Shown here one piece after another: positions 34,101 to 48,334 of a stretch of 64,000 nucleotides of DNA (positions are counted from its first letter, which is position 1; each line of letters opens with the position of its first letter). Position numbers and translations under genes: made by a program. The notes under the pieces were generated by a model. That model saw only the letters and a list, made by a program, of their open reading frames with translations. It searched no databases and was not told where the DNA came from. The DNA comes from Paracentrotus lividus (taxonomy: Eukaryota > Echinodermata > Echinoidea > Camarodonta > Echinidae), in NCBI GenBank assembly GCA_940671915.1, contig CALNVZ010000641.1, positions 36,587,895 to 36,651,894 of the forward strand, read 5' to 3'.

Positions 34101-37100
34101 AAGATGGATATTTAGAAGTTACAGTCACAGGGACATGGGGCTGGAGGTGGTACAAGATGGGATATTTAGAAGTTACAGTCACAGGGACATGGGGCTGGAG
34201 GTTGGTACAAGATGGGATATTTAGAAGTTACTGTCACAGGGACATGGGGCTCGAGGTGGTACAAGATGGGATATTTAGAAGTTACAGTCACAGGGACATG
34301 GGGCTGGAGGTGGTACAAGATGGGATATTTAGATGCTACAGTTACTCACCTAAAAGGAAGACCATCTCTTTAATGAAGTTCCTTTGCTCACACTGCTCCA
34401 AGGCTTGTTGTAATGGATAGAAATTACTGGTTTTGAGGAATGGAAGCAGGCGTGGTCTGTCAAACTCTGCATAGAGCTCCACCTGCATGGCATGGTAGTC
34501 TTTGCCTTGGTTTGGGTCCTTCTGGAATAAGGCATCTAGGTACTGTGTGAGAGATTGGTAGAAGAACGGTCAGTTGGAGATGGAAATGTAAGGGAAATTA
34601 GAAAGGTGGAGATAATAGAAATGAGGATGATGGTGGTGACAGTGGTTGTGAAGGTTGTAATGATGGTAATGTGGTTCTGGTGGTTGTGGTGATGATGTTG
34701 ATGATGATGGTGTTAGCGGTAATGGTGGTAATGATGGTGATCATGATCATGATGATGGTGATGGTGATGATGGTAATGGTCATGATGTTGTTGTTGATGA
34801 TGATGATGATGATAATGATGGTGATGATGGTGAAAACAATGATGGTGATATGTTATTGGTGAGGTTGATGATACATGTGGTAAAGATAATGGTAATCTTT
34901 GCCTTGGTTTGGATCCTTCTTGAATATAAAGGCATCTAGGTACTGTAGACAGAAATGTAGAGAAAGATTAGTAAGGATGACGATGATGAGGGTGACGTGG
35001 TTGTGGTGTTTGGGTTTGGTGATGATAATGGTGGTTGTGATAGTGGTGATAATTATGATGGTGATGATGGTGGTGGTGTTGGTGGTTGTGGTGGTGGTGG
35101 TGATGATGGTAGTGACTGTGATGGTGATGGTGGTGGTGATGATAATGGTGATAGTAATGATGATGACAATGATGATGACGATGATGATGAAGATGATGAT
35201 AATGATGATGATGATGGTGATGATTATGATTAAATTCAATTCAATTCAATTCGGTATTTATTGCAGTAAAAACACATAACAAGACTGTAGTCCGAGGACT
35301 AATAATGTCAAGTGTACAAATTAAATATAAGTTAGAATTCAAGTTCATACAATATTAAGTCAGGTGATGATGATGATGTTGTTGATGATGATGACAACGA
35401 TGACAATGATGATGATGATTATGATGATGATGATGGTGAGGTGGATGATCATGATCATAATGACAATAATGATTATCATCATGGTGGCAATGATGAGAGT
35501 GATAACTATATTAATTCTGAATATCTTTTACATTTACAACACCATCAGCATTATCAACCATCATCATCACCAACATCATCATAGTTCTTAACAACAAACA
35601 AAGTACATTAACCATGCTTGCATTCGATCTTGAGCCAGACAATAAAACAAGTATTGTACCTGATATAAGAGCTGTCGATGATCCTGGAGCTGTGATACCA
35701 CTTTCTTGACCTGGAAACAGGGATCAAATGTTTTTTTTTAAAAAAAGGGAAATTGAGATATGAAAATAATAAAAGAGGGGCGTCAAAGTAATTATTACAT
35801 TAACAGGTCAGAAAATAACAAAAATTAAACAGAAAAAAAATCTATCTAGGGGCAATTCCACGCCAACTAGGACATTTGTCAAAAATTAAAAATGTCTCTC
35901 TGATGTTTTTTCTATGACCTATCACTTATCTAATGCCATGGGTGTTAATGGATCAGAAAACTCTTTCAAAATCGATAAAAATTATTTTTCGATTTCGTTC
36001 ATTTCCTTGAGAACTACAACAACCATTAAAATTCAATGTGTGGGACTACATGAAAAAAAAATATCACTAAAATTCAAATTACACAAGATTCTTTTGATAT
36101 TTTTTCTTGAAATTTTCACTTTATGGAGATAGGAGGATATAATGCTGTATTTAAAGGTCAATAATGACATTTAATTCATGACACGGGGGTGAAATAACCA
36201 AAAAAGTCACATAAAAAATACTGTAATGTGACTAACTGACATTTATCGATCTTTAAAGAATACTTTAAAGTGTTTACCAAATCTAAATAGCTGACTTGAG
36301 ACTTGTTGGTTAGGTGGTGCAAGGAATAAAACTGGCAAACGTATTATGATTTGAGCTAAATATTTTTTAATATTGTGCGCACAATTTTATTGATAAAACA
36401 TGCAAGTGCAATCAGGCAAATAATAATATTGATACACTTGTTATTCATATTACACAGATTTTCCCCTACATAAAGCAATGGTTATATTGTACACATGTAC
36501 AATATAACAAATTCAAGGTAGGTTATAAGGTACTTATCTAACTAGTCACAGCTCATATTTTACCACTATTTAGTATTGTAATATATTGGAGATAACTTTA
36601 CATCAATGAAGATAGATGACTTACAGCTACTTTATCTGAGTTGGTAATGAGCATCTCAATGGCTTGGTTGGTATCAAACTTCATCAATAGAACAATCTTA
36701 TCTTGGATGGAATCAAAGAGGTTACGCTTATGAATCAACTTGAACACATCCTCGTGGCCTAACCTAGATCGGGAAAGAAGGAAACATAATCATAATAATA
36801 ATAAAAATACCACAATTCTATATTACAAAATCTATGTAATCCTATAAAATTGTTTGGCACAAGATATAGTTACTTTTTTACCTTTAGTTTTTTTACCTTT
36901 GGCAGCTCAGTGAAGAAGCTATATTGGGGTGGTAGATAAGCCAACTTTTCCAAGGTCTACCATGAAATGAGTTAGTGTGTGTCCAAATCACTTAACGATT
37001 TACAGTAAAATATGCTGTGTCCAGTGCAAATAAAAACAAGATACCATTTGCTTTTGAAGATAGGATATTTTTCAGATTGGACTTAAAAGATTATAAAGTG

Positions 37101-40100
37101 TGAAATGAATGGATATGACGTCATTTGGATATGCGCAGTACACATCTAGTTTACCAAATACATCAACCCAATACATTTAAAAAATAACAACTGAGCAAAT
37201 GGTGGGAAATGTACTTCTTTGCATAGGATATCATAATAGATAGCATAACGTGATATTTCACTCGGTTATACTTTAAACTACTTGTGAATGTTTGATATTA
37301 TTGGAAAGCTCTTAATCTCTTCTTCCAAAAACAGAAAATACATGAAAACAAAGATATTATTTCAGGTGACTTTAATATCAGAGATTCTTCTTAAATCTCA
37401 AAAGAAATTCAGAGATACTTACTCCAGATAAATGGCAAGAGCCTTGTCGTAACGTTGATCATAGATGTATAGCTCCCCCAATGTCTGCATCAGGATAGCA
37501 TTCCCGGGATTCTCGTTCAGTTTCTCAGTGACGGCCGACACCACGGTCATAAGGTCATAGAGGTCATGCGGCCATTCCTTGATTAACTTGTTGAAACCCT
37601 GCAGGATCATAGAGACAGATAATCAATAAGAAGGGGAATGAAAGGGAATCAACGGTCAGTCTCTCCATGACGGCTGACACCACGGTCAAAGGTCATGTGG
37701 CCATTCCTTGATTAACTTGGTAAAACCCTGCAGGATTATGAAGAAAGATAATCACGAATAAGGAACATGAAAACGAATTGAAGCTGTGAATTTCTATAAT
37801 TTAATTTAAATGTTTTTTCTTCGCTATTTGTTTTGTTGTATTGCATTTTTTGTCATTAAAATTGATACACAACCATTCCCTTTTTTTTAAATACATTATT
37901 AAGTTTTGAATACACAATGGATGTAATCAACTTGTATTTATTTTTATTTAAAAAGCTCTCATAAATGGCTTTAGAGAGTCTTAAGTCCCCATTTGGTATG
38001 TATTGACTGATATCACAGCTGTACTAACCTTGAGATCAGTTTGTAGATACTCATTTAAGATCATCTCATAGATAGCCTTAGAGAGTCTCATGTCTCCCTT
38101 TGGTACATATTGACTGATGACTTTCAGTTTGTGAAGCTTAGCAAACTTATAAACCTCCTCTTCCCAAAGGTCCTTGTTCTTTCCAAGAATCAGCGGACAC
38201 AGGCTGCAAATAATTAATAACATTTTACATTAAATCTGTATTTGCCACTCAAATGAAATCCCTATACAAAAATGAATTTCAACAAGTTTTAGTCTTTAAA
38301 CATGCTAAGATATTAAATCTAAAATTCCTGGTAACAACTATCTCAAGGCATCTACATGTAGGCACCTATTGTTTTAGCAGCTTGGCACAAATAGGACACC
38401 CATGCTTGCAAGAAGCAACTATGGGACACACAGCTGTTGCATGGAGTCTGATTTAAAGTCATTGTTGAAAGAACTTGCAATCCCCCTTTTTTTCAACAAC
38501 CTCAAAATTGATCTTAATTGACCAAACAAAAAAAGATGTCCAAAAAGTTTTTTTTTAATTTTTTTTTCTGCATAAATTGTGGCAAAATCTGGATGTTAAC
38601 AATCGCCTTATGTCGTGTGGGTTCAAAGTGTGAGTTAAAATCACACAAAAATAGCTAAATTGGATATTTTAAGGGTTTTTTTTACGATCAGGGTACACCT
38701 TTTTGTCTCACTGGACCAAAAAAAAAAGTTGATTTGTTTTCCCTCAATTTTTGTGTATGTGTTCTAGACAAGTAAAATGATATTGCTTTTAAATTTGGAG
38801 GCATGAGGTCACCAATTTGTTTTTCTATACGTGTTCAAATGTTTTATTACGCGTAAAGTCAATCGCTTCATATTTCGGAGAGGACGCTTTTGACGGAACG
38901 TGATTTGACAACATTGTAACGTGAACTGTCTGAAAAATAAGGGGATGTGGTTGAAGTAAACATTATAAGTTTGTGGCATATATACAAGTGTTATTACAGA
39001 CAAAAAGATTGTTCATCAAGTGATGTCTAACTATGCTTAAAACCACCGAATTCGGAGAGGACATTTTTTCACAGAATTGGCACCCCATTTTTGGTTAATG
39101 GTCACAAAAATCAAATTAACTGTAGCTTCTGGGGTTTTCAGTTTTTAAACAATCGCATTTCAGTAGTCAATTCCGATTGGTAAAACAAGCCTAATGATTG
39201 CTAATAATCAAGATGCGTAGGCTAAAAATCAGAAAAAATAAAATGAGACAGTAATTTTGCCCTAAAATGCCATATAATGGTCAATTTTTAGAAGTAAATG
39301 TGTATTTCAATAATTTAATTTTCTCTTGTAGGTTGCTCTAACAGTGCTTTGTAGATGTACCTCTATTTCCTTCTTATGGTGCACAGAAGGCCATTATTGA
39401 CGGTGTACCCTGATGGTAAAACAACCCTTAACACCTAGTATTTCACAGACCCACCTGGCAGCCTTATTAAACTCTTTAGAACTGATGAGGTTAGTGAGAT
39501 ACTTGTGACCCACATCCACAGGACGGATCTCCACAAGGTCCTTTGCATTAAGACGAGCTTCAGACAGCGCCTCCTGTTGACAGAAAAAAAATTATTGTTT
39601 CATGACTACTAGTATACTACTTCAAAATTAATATAATCAATTTCACCTTTACTTATAAGAATTCTTGACGTGACAGAAATGTTTTACAGATCTGGTTAAC
39701 AAAATTTTGGTATTATCTGAGAAAAATACCTAAACCATCTCGACTGGCCTATTTAATGTTCTCAAGTCATGGAATGCCTGCATCTGTCCCATGTTCAATT
39801 ATAAGCATTAACTTGTTCTCTTAGCAATAACAGGTAATAAATACATGCAACAGCAACAATAACAAACACCATACCTCATATTTCTCTTGATCCATCAACC
39901 ATCGGATGTGATCATCCATGTCCCGTTGCCTAGCAACTACTACATCCTTGGGACTAACGATGTAGAACACACCCTCATCTGATTCATACTCTGGAGGGTT
40001 CAAAAGAGAGAAGATAATTTAATAATATGATCTTCGTTTGAACTTTACTTTTTGGTTCCTCCCATTACCTAAATAAAAAGGAAAAGAAAAAAAAATAGGC

Positions 40101-43100
40101 AGATAAACCAAATTTTGCATGTTAATTTGGTTTAAATCTAACCACTATTTTTGAGAAGTTGAATTTGTAAAAAGCTTACTATGTACAACAGGCAAAGCAC
40201 ATGGGATGGTGTGGGGTCGCAATATACCTCACTAAATAAGCATTTTGTTCAGTTTAGCTAAAAACTACTATCTTTGTTTAAATTCTCACCTAGATGGTAA
40301 TCATTTGGTCTGTAGGACTCAAAACCACGCAGTGACAGGGCATCACTGGTAACTAGCTGGTAGTCGTCTGGGAAGGGGCGGATGATCTTGAGCTGAGGTC
40401 GACGATTACCACTCTCTTCACCCTGTTAACAGAGAAAGAGACAGTATTGTTTTAACTATGAGGTTCTTGTAGGAATTTGTCAACATTAAAAGCAAATTTA
40501 TGATGTAATCTTACCAGCCAATCAAAGAATATAACAAAATGTTATTCAATGAACATCAAATCATGGGTCCATTGGTTACATAAGCAAGTACTGCAAGATC
40601 ATCATCACAACCACAACCAATATTTCAAACATTACCACTATTAACATTTTCATCACTTTCAACATCATCACCATCCTTATTACTATTACCATGAATATCA
40701 ACATTATCATCACCACAAAAACCATGTCCCTATTATTGACATTATCATCGACATCACAATCATTACCATCATCATCACCATCAACATCATCACCATCACC
40801 ATCAACATCATCATCACAAATATAAACACTACCATCGCCATCAACATCAACTTCATTATCATCACTACCACCACCACCACCACCACCACCACCACCATCA
40901 TCATCATCCTCCTCCTCCTCATCATCATCATCAACATCACTATCATCAGCATCATCATCATCATCAATGTTATGTTTTAATAGATCTGGGGTTTATTCCA
41001 CCTTCATCATTTTGTGTCCATTCCTGGAGTATGTAAGAAAAAACACACCTTCATTATAATAATATTTTGACTTACATCATTCTTTGGTCCAGATGTGACG
41101 AATGCAAGGACTACCAGATCATTGTCCAGAGGAGCCACTCCACACACAATGAAATCAGTGGTAAACATGGAAGCTGAGAAGTTAAAGATAAAAATCTATT
41201 TATTTATTCATTTGTTTTTTCTTTCAGTAGGGTAGCTCCATCAATGATCAAAACATTGCATTTCATGGAGGCCATACAAAACACAATATATAATATTTAA
41301 ACATACAAATTAACATACTGGAATAAAGGACTTTGCAAAAAAAATCATACCTTTTTTGTCAATAAAATAACAGTCAAAAGAAAACAACACAATGGACCAG
41401 GCTAAAAATTTAAATAATATGGCGCCAGAAAAAAAAAGAAAGAAAGAAAATGAGGAAAATTGAAGGAAGATTTTTAACATGGTTTGGCAAACTATTCTAA
41501 ATTCAACATCCTTGAATGATGTCCAGAGCTAATTCTCTCTAAAGTGTATTTTTGTTAATTTTTGGTAATAATGATCAAAAAAGGTCCTTTCGGATAAGCG
41601 GTTAGTTTTGTGAATCAGAAAATGATGCACTCAAAAATTTCCATTCATTTTAGAACAATAAAATACTGGAGCAATATCTATTGGGTATTCATATACTTGC
41701 TTTACTCAACAAATCACCAATCACACATTATGTAGCAAACCTCGCTTTTTGTTTAAATATTACTACATATTTCAACATATTTGCTTGGTTAATTCCTTGT
41801 CTTCAAGTGTTATTCCTCCTTGACAGAACAAATCTTGAAGTAAATATAAAAATATGTACATAAATCAAACAATATGTGACCTTCATACGAGTATATCAGA
41901 CACAACCTTGATTTCTTAAATCTGAATTTATTGTTGATTCAGCTTCCCCATTTCCTACGCTTTAATTTGATAATTAGCCCAAGCATAGGGAGTGACTATT
42001 AGCTGAGATAATACCCTTAAAATCTGAAAAGATGAGGGGTCCTTGAAAGTAATTTTGTCGAGGAAAAAACACTCCTAAAAGTTTGACTTCCGTTTTCAAT
42101 TTGCGCAGGGCAATTCCAAGTTACTACCGATTTCGTTTCGAGAATCGGCCTTAAAGCAAACCGCACCTATTCACCTGTCCCATTACATATGTTGTATTGT
42201 GTATCATTGTTGGAGGAGTTGGTGTGCAGCAGGCCTTTTCCAGGGGATTTTTTTTGGGGGGGGTGGGGGAAGATGGCAGCGTATATAGCATTATTCTTAG
42301 CATGAGAAGTATGTAAGCTTACAAGTTCATTTCTAATATACTTTGGTTGGAAGTAAATCTCAATTTATAGATAATAAGCTATTTTGAGGAAAAAGTCGTC
42401 ATAAATATGAAATATTAAACAATGTATACAAATATGATAATTCACAATGCCACGAGTGTAGGCTTCACCGAAATGAAACATTTTCTACTCTACAACTTTA
42501 CTGCACAATATTTTTTGTAAGTTCATTCAGTAAAGAGTTTATAGCAAGTGATTCAGCAGATGCTCCACTTTTTGAATGCAAACGTGCAACTGTGCACGTA
42601 CCGCGATTGTTCCTTGTAACATTAACCAGTATGTGAAAATTTTCTACTTTCATTGCCCACCCCCCGTGGTTTCAGAAGAATCCGCCTTCTTATCATCAAT
42701 AGATTCATGACAAAAGTGCGTAATCAGCATGGAGCACGTAAGGATCGATGATACGCTGAATGAAAGCGCTTAAACAAGAGGTCCTGGTTCTTCAAAGTAT
42801 TTCAAAAAAAGCGGTAGGCTTCACACTTCTGTACAATAGAGGATTGCGTAAGCACCAATTCATTAAACACACTGTCAGCAAGAATGTTGAACATGAACAA
42901 GCAAACGACTACCGTGTTCTGAAAATACTGCCTAACACTTTATACGTTGTCATTAACTTCTATCATTATTAAATTTGCAACATAAGACGAGCAAATTGCT
43001 TAGCGAGAAAATTTCAAAATCAACAACCTCTCTCATTGTCGTATGAATTATTATAGCCAGCGAAAATCAAGATAACAACCAGCTTAATCACATCAGAAAA

Positions 43101-44379
43101 TGTTTTAAATTATATATGATACTACTTATAAATATTGTTTTTATCCCCTCAAGCTTCTATTTATCTTTCTTCATCTCATTTCATACTTTATCTCTCTGTC
43201 TCCTCTCAACTTATTTAATTCAATTCATCTTCCCCTCTGGACGCGTACATACGCCTTAAGTTTAGATGGGGAATTAATTTTCATGTCGAACTTTGGCAAT
43301 TAATGCAAAAATTGAAGTAATGTTCTGAATGAATTTCCACTTTACCTAGGTTATTTTTTATTGATATTAAGTTGGCGCAAAAAGAGTTCTCACATGGCAG
43401 AGTTTCCTATAATAATATAAAAAATGTGATTAATTTTTGTTAATGTTTAATTTGAACACATCGTTTGGAATTGCATAATTATTATGGAGCCTAGCCAGCT
43501 CGCTCTAGCTGAGGCGGATCCGACCAAAACATTCAACATGCTACCACTTACAGGGCCAATGAAACAAAGCCGTTCTTGCTAGGGTGGAGCTACGAGACAG
43601 TGGTTAAATCTCGGACTTTCCGGTCGTGTGTGGAAAAAAAAAATTATATGACCGAAAAAAGGTCTGAACATAGTATACCTGAATAACGGAGGATACGAAA
43701 AATCAAAAAATATTTTATTCAAAATCTGACGATTTTTACTATATCACCAATTTTCTCAGGTCCTGCATTCAGCGACTTGTTGTCTATGGTATGATGGGTA
43801 TCATATGCAAGTTTGGTAATATAGCATCAGATGAAGACATACTTATCTAATTTTTCACACATCATTCATAACACAATTATTGTGCAATTTTGAATTTTCT
43901 ACCCATACAAGAATAGGCATCAGAAGTGGCGAAACAGTGAAGACATGCTAATAAGAGATTCAGAGCAATATACACAAAGAAAGATAAAAAGTAGTCACAA
44001 AATATATGGTGAGATTAGAAGGAAAACAACATAAAGAGAGGTAGAAGAAAGTACAGAGAAAAGAGTAACAGGAGTGAGAAAGAGAAAAGATAATAGGAGA
44101 GGTGGAATAAGATGCAGTGACAAAGAAAGAATAAAGGGAAGAGTATTGAGACCTAACTGACCGACACAGAGAGAAAGAGAGAAGAAATAAATAGAGATAT
44201 ATCAAAGATAAAATGGACCTATGAGACAGACTGATGACAATAGGAGAAGATAGAGAGAAGAAAAAAAGAGAGAGCAATACTTACTTTTCAAATGGTATTT
44301 CCCAATCCAATAAGGTAGAGTATTACAGCTTGCCAGCAAAGCTTACAAGAGAATAACCAGATCAGAGACAGACAGACAT

Positions 44380-44439
<60 letters not shown>

Positions 44440-47128
44440 AGAGAGAGATACAGACAGACAGCTCTAGAGAGGGATTTAGACAGACTGACAGATAGAGAGA
44501 GAGAGACTGACAGACAAATAGAGAGAGAAAGAAAGGATGATATTTACTTTGATGGTATTTCCCCATCCGATGAGTAGAGTATTATCATCTTTCCAGCATA
44601 GATTACATCGATATATCTCAGATCAGAGATAGATATAGAGAGAGAGAGAGNNNNNNNNNNNNNNNNNNNNNNNNNATCTTATCATCGTCTTCATCTCTCT
44701 CATCTCCTCTCTCTCTCATCTATATCTATCCTCAGATACTGAAGATATATCGATGTTAATCTAGATGCTGGAAGAATGATAATGACTCTAAAAGGCTTCA
44801 TGCCGGATGGGGTAATACCATAAAAGTAGTAGTATCTCTATCTCTCTCATCTCTCTCTCTCTCATCTCTTCTCCTCTCTATATTCTATCTCTGATCTGGA
44901 CGATCATTCGATGTACATACTATGCTGGAAAAGATGATAATACATCTACTCATCGGAGTGGGGAATAGCACACATAAGTATAGTATTATCTATCTCTTCT
45001 TCTTCTCTCTCCTTTTCTCTGTTTCCTTGCTCGTCTCTATCTACTCTGATAGTTATTTCTGATTGTATATCTATGCTAAAATATATTCTCAGCTCTCGAT
45101 GTGAATAGATAAGTAATCATTCCTTCTGTCTTATGTCTGTCATCCTCCTCCTCTCTATCTTGCAGTCTGCTATCCTCTCGTAGACTGTCGTGTATCTCTT
45201 TCTTCTCTCTCTCCTCTCATCTCTTCATCATCCTCCTCTCTCTCTTTCTGCTCATATTGTCTGTCTGATCCTCTGGATACTGAGATATAATATCATTCGG
45301 ATAGCTTTGCTGGAAGATGATAATCTTCTACTTATGGTATTGGAATATACACATGAAAAGTAAGTATTAGCCTCTCCTCTTCTTCTTCTTCTCCAGCAAT
45401 AGGAATGGGACACAACCATGGCGGAGGAAGTAGGTTGGGCAGACAGAACCGTGGGGGGGGGCGAGAGGGGGGGTGAATGGGGGGCAGGTGGCTAATCATA
45501 TGGGGGGGGGCATGCAGGTGTGGGGTTAGGGTCGATAGTGTGGGGGGGGTGGGGCGATGGGCATGTCCGTTGGTGGAGGATAGAGATACTACTTACTTTG
45601 ATGGTATTACCCCATCCGATGAGTAGAGTATTATCATCTTTCCAGCATAGATTACATCGATATATCTCTGGTCTCATAGTCTCAGGGTGATCACGTTTGA
45701 TGAATGTGATCCGTCTCTTGGACTGCATGTCATATACCTTCACTCCCTATAACAAAAACAAGTAAATATTGCTCAAAAATGGTGACCTAGTTCATGATAC
45801 TAAAGAATACAAGACAGTATTTAGTAAACAGAGTAGTGTTGTAATAAATCATCATGAATACCTGGAGATATCCCTTTGACAGGTTTGAAATGAAATTGGC
45901 AACTCAAAAACAAACTTAAACTCACAAAAACTTCTTATGTGTACTGCATTTTTAGGGAGACAAAATTCACTTTAAATATGCCTCTTTGTGTTCCTAGAAG
46001 TAGTACATTAACAGTAGTGAAATGCATTTGTTTTGTTTTGTTTTGTCATGCAAAGACAAACAGAGTGTCAGGAGAATAAATAAATTCTCTTACAACCACT
46101 GTTAACCCATTGAGGACAGAGCCTGAATATATTCGGGCTGGGGTCTATAGGAAATGTGTGTTACAGCCAGATCAGCTCGTCTCCAGATGTCAAACTATTC
46201 ATCCATGCATATCATCATTTATATAGCCCTTCCGATAGGATGTAAATCATTAGATCATCTAGACGCTTCTGTTCAAGCAAATACTTGCTTTATTTACACT
46301 AAGGAGAAATCTCAGATCTCGATCAGGCTTAGTTTTGGAATGGCATTCCTTTTCCCATTAGGGAAGTTGCCTGTGCTACCACCTTCAAGATATGTGCCTA
46401 CCTGTATTCCCCAGTGATCTTTTTCATTTACTTCTTTTATGACTGTTCTTATCACTTTGTTATTTTTCATATTTATGTGTATATGCGCTATGACACTTGA
46501 TGCATTCTTAAATATCTTATATTATTGTCATCATCTGCAGGTGTCCTGAGCATGCTAATAAAGCAAAAAGATTTATGATGGGATTAACATCCTTTCTGTC
46601 AAGTATTGGGCGCTGTCCAGTAGGGATATAGCACTAATCCTGTCCACTTTTTGACCCTCAAAAACAGCTGCAAACAACTGACAAATTATTAATGTGTTAT
46701 CGTTCGTTCGAGATAATAAGAATGGTGGACTTGATACATCCAAAGAATCCTATCTATTATCACCATCATTCTCCTCCTCGTTATTATCATCATCATCACC
46801 ATTATCATCACCATTATCATCATCACCATTATCATCACCATTATCATCACCATTATCATCACCATTATCATCATCACCATTATCATCACCATTATCATCA
46901 TTATCATCATCATCATCATCATAATCATCATCATTATCCTGCCCCATTATAATCATCATTCTTCTCCTCCTCATTATCATCATCAACATCATCATTCTTC
47001 TCCTCCTTATTGTCATCATCAACATCATCATCACGATCACAATCATCATCATCATCACCATCGTCATTTTTCATCATCACTTTCCAGCTCCTCCTCCTCA
47101 TCATTATCATCATCACCATCATTGCTAG

Positions 47129-47162
<34 letters not shown>

Positions 47163-48120
47163 TCCACCACCATCATCATTATCACCACCACCACCATCGA
47201 TCATCATCATCATCATCATCATAATCTTAACAATCCTCAACATCACCACCATCATCATCATTATCATCATCACCATCGTCATCATCATCAACTTACCAAG
47301 TCGTTAGCCCATGCTACTAGTGATGCTCTCCATTTAATACTCCTGATTGGTCCCTCACCAGTATGTAGAATAGTAGACTTGCTACGCCCCAAGAACCCTT
47401 TCTCATGCAAAACCAGCTGAGAATAAAAGACAATTTAAAAAAAATCTAAATACAATATATTGCCTCTATAATACAAATGTTCAATTAAATCTTCAAACAT
47501 GAATTAAATTCTATACTTCTGTTCCATTTTGATGATGCAAATAATTTTAACTACCATAATCAGCGATGTATAATAATCTGTACATGTTTGTACCTCTGAC
47601 TTAGGACAGGCAAAAAAAAAAAACCTGCCTCACCATTACTAACAATGAAATTTTTTGTTTTTATCATGTTTATAATGGTAACATACCCTGTCACTGCCTG
47701 TGATGAATTGCTTTCCACTGCCAGGCCGAGAAAACTTTGGATCGAGAGCTACTGCCTGTATTGACAAAAAGAAATGAATTTTATCTTTATAAACTGCGAT
47801 CAGAACCAACAGTGACAAGTTATTTTTTCTTCATTTACAGAATATAGATTGAAATAATCATGAAGTAATTCTATGTGACATTTTGACAATATCCAATTGA
47901 CTACTGAACGCTCCAATTCCCATAGGTTTCATATGAGGAGAATCCAGTTCTTGTCTTCAAATGAATAGATACAGATTTTCACAATACAATAACAAAAAAA
48001 AACCTGATACATGCCTTTACTGGTCTGTCAAATGACTGGACTTGGTTGTGTTCTCCTTCATACAGACCAATGATAGCAACCTGGAGAGAATGAAAGAGAA
48101 GAAAAGACAGAGAGAGACAC

Positions 48121-48164
<44 letters not shown>

Positions 48165-48296
48165 AGAGAGATGGAGTTGAATCATGTAAAAGACAACTTA
48201 AGACTTATTTATTTTCGTTGTAGTATTTTATTGGAGAGCTCTATGTAAAGCGCATAAAGCAGTTTTTAAATTGATTATGCACTATATAAGAACCAG

Positions 48297-48334
<38 letters not shown>

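Larger units (their letters stand above)
41174..45596. other. Large VPS41 intron region holding the missing exon or its loss
   Basis: By family comparison one exon of about 75 nt belongs here. I found none. Contents: AT-rich unique-looking sequence to about 43.9 kb (with a lone GGGCAATTCCAAG transposon end at 42110 and a G run at 42250), GA-rich sequence, a 25-N gap and a low-quality stretch with several copies of exon 45746-45597. Confidence 0.6.

Noticed and set aside
33848-34345. CRISPR-like array
   Set aside because: Units are contiguous with no unique spacers; it is a minisatellite in an animal intron.
33866-34420. 184-codon plus-strand ORF with repeating MGLEVVQDG
   Set aside because: It is the antisense of a 52-bp minisatellite plus a VPS41 exon; the repeat is near a multiple of three only by chance and there is no start context or homology.
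36885-36960. Possible extra VPS41 exon on minus
   Set aside because: It has a GTAAAA donor-like end, but the flanking exons already join in phase without it and it contains a stop in the needed frame.
46689-47420. Many His/Ser/Met/Asp ORFs on both strands
   Set aside because: ATC/GAT satellite; all frames are open by composition.
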